A stretch of 64,000 nucleotides of DNA from Solea solea (taxonomy: Eukaryota > Chordata > Actinopteri > Pleuronectiformes > Soleidae), in the NCBI RefSeq assembly GCF_958295425.1, contig NC_081146.1, positions 14,814,131 through 14,878,130 on the forward strand. The letters run 5' to 3'. Made by a program: the position numbers and the translations under genes. The notes under the pieces were generated by a model. That model saw only the letters and a list, made by a program, of their open reading frames with translations, was not told where the DNA came from and searched no databases. Shown here piece by piece: positions 53,310 to 64,000 of the stretch. Each line of letters starts with the position of its first letter. Position 1 is the first letter of the stretch.

Positions 53310-55925
53310 CGTTCTGGAGCCCCCTCTCCACTGGACACACCAAAGACAGAGTGAGGGGGCGGACACACAGAGTAATGTAATGCCGCTCCGTGATTGCATT
53401 AATGAATCACTGGAGAAGCAAATAGGATTGGGTAGAGGAGGAATATAAACTCCCAACAGAAGAGAACAGCACATCCATATATCTCGTCTGTTATATCCTT
53501 TGTACTTCCTCAGTTTCCCCTCTATACCTTTTCTTGTGTGTGTGTGTATATTGGTGTACAGCTGAGCACACAATATGGCTGAGGACGTGAACGTACTTCA
53601 CTTTGAATTCAAGTGGTCAATTTCATGGGAGTTGTAAATCACAGCTCACTGCGTCGGTGTCCCAGTGTAGTAGTGCGGCTCCGCCCCACTGAACAAGACT
53701 GTCTGTTCTGCTCTGTACACTATGCACAGGTTCCTGAAAAGTTTTTCTCAACAGAATTTATTGATAATTATGACTACGACAGAGGATAACACTATTTTGG
53801 ATCGCTATTTTTTTAATACAGTTAATGAATGCCCAGCACTACTCTTCTCTGGATTGTTTTAAAACCAATAGTGGAGTGGGTGAGGAGAAGAAAAAAAAAA
53901 GAGGACTGACAACCGCTCAACCATCGTTGAGCTGATATTCACAGTGCCTCAAGTCAATCTAGTGGCGTTGGAATATGGGAGTTAGAGGAAGGCGCGATAA
54001 GAACCTTGATTTTGCTGCTTTGTTTCGATGGTTTCTAATTTCAATTTGTTCCTTCAAACAAACCTAATTGTGATTTTGTGCCACTCAGAACCTTTAGCGT
54101 GTCTCTTTTGGTCAGGCTCATATGTTAAGCGAGAGCCAGTACTTGAACATGTGCTGGACTGAAGAACAGTGTAGGCTCATAGGAGCTGCTTTGATTCAGA
54201 GACGCTGAGCTCTCCAGTCAAGCCAACCACCAGTCAAGTCTACACAGATAATTGTTTAACAAGAGATCATTTGTGTTATTTTCCCCCCTCTCGTAGACCC
54301 AATTTAATTTTGTCCAGTGACAAGAACCTGACACAGGTCGTTCATCTTGATGAGCTGGCATTATACTAAGTAGACTACAGTATTTTATTTTAGTTTTTAC
54401 CTTTTTCTTTTTTTTTTAACTAATAAATATGACACAACTCAAAACATCTCTCCTCAGGCCTAAGGAGGGATCTAATCTATTAAGTAAGTATTCTCAGCCA
54501 CGGTTAATTATGAGCTTTTCAGTTTCCAGTGCAAATATGTTTGATAATGACTGATTTAAACAAAGTGCTGCTGTGAAAATGAGTGTATTAAATCTGGTGT
54601 TCTGTAATTCAGCATGTCGCGTTAATTAAAACGGTTCATATACGTTCGCCTTCTAAATCTGAGATGCAAATCTCATTTAGTGCAAAATCTGTTAATTGAC
54701 GACCAAGTGTCGGTGGCACATAAAATTGGGTCTCTGCAGACGGATCAGTAGGCTAATTGGATTAAACACATTCTTTGTGTTTGGTTCCAGTAATACTGTC
54801 ATACTTACTTTTTTCCCCCTTCTTTGGTTGGATTTGTCATATCAGATTGTCTGTAAATGTAAATTGATGAACGTTGAATGTGCACTTTTTGTTTTTAAAT
54901 CATCGCCAAGTGGACGTTTCTGTCTTTGAAATGTATGCAGGGTTTCTGTGTGAAATTCTGGAGGCGAAGAGTCCTCCTTCAGCAGCTTCAGCTTTATTAC
55001 TGTGGAAGATAAAACAATCATTTCAATGAGCTTCACAGACCCCAGTTTGTGCCATTAGTTTCTTTGTAAATATTTTTTTTTTGTCTAATATGAGGAATGC
55101 CAACTATTCCCGTATTTATTTGGCTCATCAATATATTGTTTTTTTTTAATTAAGTGTGTGAGGAAGGGGTCAACAAGAGGTGCGTACGAGTGGGAGACTG
55201 AGAAATCAGCATCGAGAAGGGCTGCATGTTTTTCCTCCTCTGAAAATGTGTAGCTTGAAAGTAAATAAACAACCCTAGTATTACTAAACAGTAAATATTT
55301 TACAGAGGATAACATTTCAGAAATGAACTTGGTGCAATATCTAGGAAGACATTTTCTTTTTCTTTTCTCTTTCCTTGTTGTTTGAGAGGGCGTGGGGTTA
55401 CATATTGATGTGCCTTCTGAAGAAATACACTTACAAGTTTGTTTTTTTTCCTTCTGCCTTGTGCAACAAGCAGGTCCTCATTTTCATTACAGTAGCAGTT
55501 TGTTGTTTATTTGTGTAATCAATAGCCAGTAACATGTAATGGCTCCCTAAATACTGTTTACCACTGGATCTGATACTGACATTCCTGCCTTTTCTGTTAA
55601 TTGAACATTTCTCAAGACTTGGACTGACGCGTGCACTGCCTTGCATTACTGTACCTGCGACGGCTCAACAGTGGCCGTCACAAGTATGGTAATGCATGTA
55701 ATGCACATACAGTAGGAACTTCACTCATGCATACACAGTATTTATCAGGCAGAAATATGTCTCAACTTAATCACTGCCTGCCTCCTTCATTTATTCTGTA
55801 ATTGCAGGCCTAACTTTATGGAGATTCAACACGGGCAGATAGAGGAAAAAAATTCAACATTTTGTAAGCAAATTTTTTTTTAATAAAAACAAAAAAATAA
55901 AATGTTTGATATAAATGGACTGTTT
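53310..55925 (+). other. ext1: ext1 3' untranslated region (extent inferred)
   Basis: No coding signal follows the stop. AATAAA hexamers occur at 54422, 55264, 55882 and 55896. The last pair, followed by the GT-rich stretch TGTTTTTGTTTTCTTTGGG at about 55920, is the best candidate for the distal poly(A) site. The others could give shorter 3'UTRs. Exact ends need transcript data. Confidence 0.5.
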
Positions 55926-55940
55926 TTGTTTTCTTTGGGT
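55882..55940 (+). terminator. Candidate distal ext1 polyadenylation signal
   Basis: AATAAA at 55882-55887 and 55896-55901 with a downstream U/GU-rich element at about 55920-55940. Confidence 0.45.
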
Positions 55941-58900
55941 CCTATTTTAATGTTGGTGGTGTTCTCTGTGCTTCCACATGAAAGTAAAAATTTAACCTTT
56001 ATGACACTGGATTACGTATTGATGGGGGGGAATGTTTAGATGGAGAAAGACTCAAATGAAAACTGCTCCACCTGTAACTTGCTTGCTTTGAAAGTCTATT
56101 TGCAGTCAGGGGACTTATGTGTTTCCATAATGTGAATTTAAAAAGTAAAATAATTTTAGTATTGTCTTAATATGTTGCTGTACGGTGCCGAATAAGATGG
56201 AAAATGGACTTGGAGATTGCTTGAAAAGTGCTTGAATTTGAAATTTACTAACTATGATTTATGCCATTGTCCCCATTTCACCTTGCCATCCTTCTTAATC
56301 ACTGACCTGCTAACTGCCTTTTTTTTTTCAGGCCTCCCAAACACATTTTGCACGTTGGTTTTCTGTGTCGTACTCGCAGCAGGAGAGCCGACCTCAATAT
56401 CTTTAGCTTCCTGCTTCCTGTGCATGTGTGAACCTCATTTTGTGCCAAGGAACTGTTGTTTTTACACAAATATCTGTCAGGATGATTGGTTTAGACACGT
56501 TGCATAAATAACACAATCCGTCCAGGATGATCCCATGGTGCAAAGGAGCTGCCAACTCAGCCCGAGCAACAGCTATGAAAGAGATTGCTTCTCCCAAAAT
56601 ATATACACAGAGACAATCGCCCCAAACTCTTAAAGCAAAAATATTAACTGTGTGTAAAAGCGAGACACTTGTCCAAACAGCATATTTTATATAGTTAAAG
56701 CAACACAAAACCCACATCCATTCTGTGAGGACTGAGAAACAAACATAAGCTCCTGATGCTGGGTTTATATAAATTAGTGATTTCCAATAATGTGTAATTT
56801 ACCAGACAGCACTGTTGGGAGAGTTTTACTGCACCCAAGGGGGCTGTTCGGTGCGAGAAGTCTCCTTGTATGCTAATCAGTTCAAAACATCTAAGTCCTC
56901 TTGATGAGATGTTTATCTGCAGTGGAGAAGGATCTCAGTATATGCTGGCAGCCAGGCCAATGTTGGATCAAAGTCTGTTACTCAAGGCCAAATTTAAAAA
57001 TGACACTCTCTCTCTTTCCAACATCTGTACTTGGGGACACGGTCACGCAAGCCAAAAAAACCAATCCTCTCATATTTTTCGCAAAAGTAATATAATTCTG
57101 ACTTAAGCCAACATATCTTCATAGCATAAATACATTTTACAGAATAAAAGAGCTGAAGAAATTCCAATAATATTCCAATATAAGTAAAAAATATAATTTA
57201 AAAAAAAAAGAATACTTTTAAACATTTCCACAAACAAACAAACCACACCACACATTAACAGTAATTACTGTCATCACATGAGCATTATGGGTTTGAAAAT
57301 AGAGCGTTGTATAAAAGAGGTCATTTTACAGAGGAGTAGGAATGTGCTCCAAATGGCGACGCAATTGAATACATTTAGATTAAGTACACACTAATGTAAA
57401 CGAGACACTATAATCCAGAAATAATGAATTCCACAGGACTGAAGGAATCTAATTGTCCAGTCACCATTTGCCTCGATAAAAATCCGTCTCCACTGTTAGC
57501 CCACATCTCCTCAGTGTGTGTTTGTGAGTGCATAGAAAAATGCTCACTTCATCCAAACAACACGATGTTTTATATCCTACAGCTGTACACGTAATAATGT
57601 ACTTGTGTTTGGGTAGTGATAATCCGATGTAGCAGGCTTTGTGACTCACACTTTGTTAAGAAAAGAAGCAACAGAACAGAGGAGGCTGGCGTCTTTGAAG
57701 ACTTTGCTTAGCATTGTCACAGCAAGCATCAATCAGAAATCAGGATAAAATTATCTCGTTTAAAAGAACTGTGTCACCGTGCAGACATGGCTCAGCTGCA
57801 TTTATGTCATCGTCTGTTCACACTGCACAAGGGTTTAGACGGCAATGCAAAAAGTAAAGGGCCTGATTTAATACTCCCATAAATCAGTGATGCAACACAT
57901 CATCACATCAAATACCTCCATTCAATTTTTAATTTAACATCATTTCAAATTCACCATCGCCTCCTCTACATCTGCTTGCTTTCGGTCGCAGAGCCATGTT
58001 TGGCACAGATCAATAATTTGTTCTCCTCACAATACCACTGTGTAGTGATGAAATATGTGTGAAAGCAGGGATGGCATTGATTTTAGGAGCACATCTGAGC
58101 GCAGTCCAATACATTTGTGAGATTATTTCTTCCCTCAGACCTGCTGGTGTTGTGATCGGGTTTTATTATAATGCCTCGTCGTCATCAGCGGGCAGCTCAG
58201 ACACACAGGGACTGATGGATGTTCAGTGCATGTGTGACTTACATGATTTGACAAATCAATTCTCAAACCGTACTGCTTTTAAATAAACAAATGGAACATG
58301 ACTGTAATGGTGTGTGCGTGCTCACTCGGTTATCCGCGCAGGGTCATGGAGTCCTGCTGCTGGAAAGACATAAACATGCTCAGCTGGCAGCAGCAGCAGC
58401 AGCTTGTGACACAAATCTGCTTTGCTGCATACCAATGTTACAATTTGATTGTAGATGAGTCGCTCGCTCTCTCTGTCTGGAATGCTCGTCCTCATCTCTG
58501 TGTCGAATATACTGTTTGGAAATGAGTTTTGTAGTTTGCGTGGCTCCCCAGCTCCCTGCACATCAAGGAGATGCGTTCATTGGATTGATTTTCTCTTTGA
58601 TTGGCTGCAGATTGCTTCCCTCTTGTGTAAATATTCCGTTGCAGAATTAGTTTGTCTCCTAAAAGTTTTTCTTTGAATGCATCTAAACCAATTATCGCCT
58701 CCGCAGTACAAACAACAACAAAAGTAGTTAGTGATAAGTCATTAGAAAAGCCTTCATTGCAGACAGCACACCTATGACAACAGCAACTGGCAACACAAGT
58801 GCTCCTGTGCTTTTCTTGTTAAAATGTGGCAAATTAGCTTTGGGCTTTTCTGTTAATGCGCAGCATGTGAGTTATAGTTGGTTAGGTGTTGGATCTAAAT

Positions 58901-60139
58901 CAGTGTCACCTGGGATTTGTTGTAACACTTTTAAAATCTAGAGAAAGCACTCTCCACTCCCTACATTTTATCTGATAGTCATTTACAATGGGAGTTCTAT
59001 TCAGGGGGGAAAGTCCCATTTCATTGTTGGGGGACAATAAACAGTAAAATATCAGAAAAAAAATACAACATTACAACATTATTTTTTATTGCTTTCATAA
59101 CATAACAAAGGAAGCACAGTTATATGCATTGAACAAACATGTAAAATCCCCCTCCACCCCCCAATTTATATCTGGTTATTGAATTATACTCAATTTAAGT
59201 TCATTTTATACAAATAAAAATCTATATACATTTGATTTAACATGTTTGTTCAATGCATATAACTGTGCTTCCTTTGTTATGTTGTGAAAACAATCCCCCC
59301 GCCCCCCCAGCAATGAAATGGTAAAAAAAAAAACTAAATAAAATGTAGGGAGTGGACACAGGGTGCTTTCTCTAGATTTTAAAGCTCAAGTAACACTGAG
59401 TGTGAGTCACTGCTGAGGGTTACTGTTTACACGTCCCCTGGCACTTCCATCACATATCTGTTGAGGGGGTCCCAAATCTGGTGAAAAATTTTGTTGGTGT
59501 TTTATTGTATAGGTCATTTTTTCTTTTTGTATTTTTTTACTCTCTTACTCTCCTTTGCTTGGTTATGCTGCTCACACACAAATTGATAGACATGGCAAAA
59601 ACAAAAACCGGTACAGATGGTGATGGGAACTGAGAAAGCATACTTCTTCATAAAAATGATGTACTTCATTGAGCATTGATTACCTTCCAATGACTTGGAT
59701 GCATAACAACAACAGAAATTATAATAAAAACGTGATCAACAACTGTGGTGACTATCTCCTCCTACACAGCCAATTTTAACAATTCATAAATGAAAAATGT
59801 TGGCTCATTCAGACATTTTCTGTAAGTTTTCCCAAAGAAGAAATGAAGTGGGTTGTGCAGGTCACAGACAAACAGGCAGGCTAGACTGTACACATGCACG
59901 CCAGTCATAAACTCTGTGAGACAGACAGACACATGGGGAAAACACTCAGCATCTCCAATTGCATTTCCCTGGGAAATATTCGTATTCTAGTGACTTTATA
60001 ACTTAGTTTAAAATGATTAAATGAATTAATTATATCTTAGGGAAAATATTATAATATTTTTAAACTTCATCCTGTTGCCAGGTTGGATCCATCATGGTTT
60101 CCTGGCTCATGGTCTGATAAGTGCTCGGTAAGCTCTGTG
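55941..60139. other. Gene-free spacer between ext1 and rad21
   Basis: About 4.2 kb with no recognisable exon. It contains the foldback repeat at 58929-59388. Human places AARD, SLC30A8 and MED30 between EXT1 and RAD21; none is visible here. Confidence 0.6.
58929..59388. mobile_element. Imperfect palindromic (foldback) element, about 456 bp
   Basis: AAAATCTAGAGAAAGCAC and ACTCCCTACATTTTA at the left reappear inverted at 59335-59380. An inner block GGAAGCACAGTTATATGCAT (within 59089-59142) reappears inverted at 59239-59290, and CCATTTCATTG pairs with CAATGAAATGG. The unpaired centre is about 96 bp. GTAACAC lies on both sides (58922-58928 and 59390-59396), a possible target duplication. No open frame; probably a foldback DNA transposon. 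Confidence 0.7.
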
Positions 60140-60366
60140 CCACAGCGCCCCCTATCTCCACCCTGCGTGTACAGCAGACCGTCAGTCAGCAGACTCCTCC
60201 TCCGCCATTTTTGACTGTAAACATCCTGCCGATTTTAAAAGGACAGCGGTGAGCGGGAGGAAGGCGAGTGGCGCCATCTTGGCTCTTTTAATGAGTACAA
60301 CAGGGGAGAATTCGCTGGGAGAAATAACATAATCATTGGAATTTCACTCTAAGCGGCGTACTGTGG
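60140..60366 (+). promoter_or_regulatory. rad21: rad21 promoter and non-coding exon 1
   Basis: Locally CpG-rich sequence with YY1-type sites (CCGCCATTTTTG at about 60202; GCGCCATCTTGG at 60271-60282) precedes an exon-like segment ending GTACTGTGG before donor GTAAGT (60367). The transcription start is inferred to lie between about 60220 and 60290. No ATG-initiated frame connects to the protein, so this exon is untranslated. Confidence 0.6.
60144..60153 (-). promoter_or_regulatory. CTCF-like motif upstream of rad21
   Basis: AGCGCCCCCT (minus strand AGGGGGCGCT) with flanks giving GATAGGGGGCGCTG fits the core of the vertebrate CTCF consensus. Single-site prediction from sequence only. Confidence 0.35.
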
Positions 60367-61630
60367 GTAAGTGTGTCTGCAGCAGAGACATCGACGAGTT
60401 GTTTTGATGCGTTTGTGCGAGGCAGAAACCGGCATGCACGTCTGTGTTTATTTGCCGTGGCCTTCGCTGTACAGGGAGCCGTTAGCCTCTAGCTAGCAAC
60501 ACTGTTGTAGCTGGCAGATGGATAAAAGTATGAGCAGGTTTGAATGAGCGACTTCTACGTGTGTTGATTACTTTTCTTCTATTCCTCGGGGGACTGTACT
60601 TTCGTCCGACATTGCAGAAAAGCTGGAAGGTAACCTACGCCTGCCCCCAGACGCTAAGCTTACTGTATGACTGCTTCTTTTGTAGTTAGCTGGCGGCTAA
60701 TTTAGTTGACCTACTTGATGGCGCCGACTATTTACTGGGATCGACCAAGCCTTTGGCGCGCGAATGCTCCCAGTTAGGTGAATTTAATAACGCGCATATT
60801 TTTGTTTTTTACATTTCTGATTCACGTGACGGTGCAAATAAAATTCCACGCTGTGGTGGGTGAGAGTTTGGAGTAAAGTGTCGGTTACCGTGGGCAGACA
60901 TGTGCAATACCACTGTTTGCCTCCTTAATTAGGAAATAGGCGGAACTTGCATGAAGTCGGCGCTTGTTTTGATAACCGTAAAAACTATTTTTTTTTTAAT
61001 GTAGTTTTCCCCGTTTGTATTTGACATGAGTGATTATTGGAAATCACTAAAAAAATAAACGTACCCACAGATCGAAGATGTGTTAGCAGGGAAGTTTTGA
61101 TTCTAGCCTTAACGTTAGCTGTGTTTTAGCATGTAAGCATCCGACGTGACAAGATATGGTTTATTTCAGATACTGGAGAAGTAGCGGGCAAATGGCTATT
61201 TTAAATAGATGTTTTCAAAAATACTAATTAAAGCAGTCGGAGAGCGTAAACCTCCGACAAGGCCGCCCTTTTCCCCACAGTGTCAATCCACTCCTATCAT
61301 GCAAGGCTGAACTTAAAAAAAATCTTGAATTCCAATCACCAGCTAAATGTAATTATTTTTTCTTTGCACCATAAGCTACAACTGTAGACAATTCCCCCCA
61401 CATTTAGTTGTTTACGTTTTGAGTTCCACTCGCACACAGACACGCGCGGCCGAAAACAACCTCGTTGGCGGATGGTTACATTATTTAACAAGGAATAGTA
61501 AACAAAAACAGAATGTTTACAGATCTGAGTCTGTATCATTCTACGTAGACTTTGGTAAATTCACCCCATATCACCATGCATATTTTTGATATGAAATCTT
61601 TCCTTAAATTAGATTTTTTTTTTTCCACAG
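60367..61630 (+). other. rad21: rad21 intron 1
   Basis: Starts GTAAGT and ends CCACAG after a T-rich tract. No other gene recognised within it. Confidence 0.75.

Positions 61631-64000
<2,370 letters not shown>

Noticed and set aside
56217..56507. 96-codon plus-strand frame downstream of ext1
   Set aside because: No recognisable domain, no splice or conservation evidence; sits in AT-rich spacer sequence.

Overview
The window is vertebrate nuclear DNA, almost certainly from a ray-finned (teleost) fish. It has split genes with GT-AG introns and CpG-type promoters. The encoded proteins are close to but distinct from the human orthologues, and there are many short DNA-transposon and LINE remnants plus long microsatellites. 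No prokaryotic, phage or CRISPR feature is present. The percomorph-like flavour (compact introns in washc5, many small hAT-type elements) is an inference, not a species call.

Three protein-coding genes can be reconstructed exon by exon. (1) washc5 (strumpellin, WASH complex) lies on the minus strand, roughly 11160 down to 884. There are 24 coding exons for residues 1-1028 of an expected ~1159, and the last exons lie beyond the left edge. (2) ext1 (exostosin-1, heparan sulfate co-polymerase) lies on the plus strand. Its 11 coding exons run from 19740 to 53309 and encode a complete 742-residue protein. A 23.1 kb first intron separates the large first exon from the rest, and about 2.6 kb of 3' untranslated sequence follows. 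(3) rad21 (cohesin kleisin) lies on the plus strand from about 60.2 kb. A non-coding first exon is followed by seven coding exons or parts of exons, giving residues 1-308 before the right edge cuts the gene. Reading frame and splice phase are continuous through every junction of all three genes.

Layout: 1-883 washc5 intron; 884-11165 washc5; 11166-18690 gene-free spacer between the divergent washc5 and ext1; 18690-19739 ext1 CpG-rich promoter and leader; 19740-53309 ext1 exons and introns; 53310 to ~55930 ext1 3'UTR; ~55930-60140 gene-free spacer containing a 456-bp imperfect palindrome; 60140-64000 rad21 promoter and 5' half. The non-coding space is filled with non-autonomous hAT-like elements (four bounded by visible target-site duplications, one of them inside a rad21 intron and one just upstream of the ext1 promoter), LINE 3'-end remnants in several related copies, and microsatellites. 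The longest microsatellite is an uninterrupted AGT array of about 36 units.

The three genes do not form a pathway: endosomal actin regulation, heparan sulfate synthesis and chromosome cohesion are independent. They are neighbours because of conserved or rearranged synteny; in human all three lie on 8q24. I found no convincing new biological system. The observations most worth a second look are the head-to-head washc5-ext1 neighbourhood, a short upstream ORF whose start overlaps a YY1-like site in the ext1 leader, a CTCF-like motif upstream of the cohesin gene rad21, a weak ext1 splice donor followed at once by a stop, and the young-looking transposon insertions.
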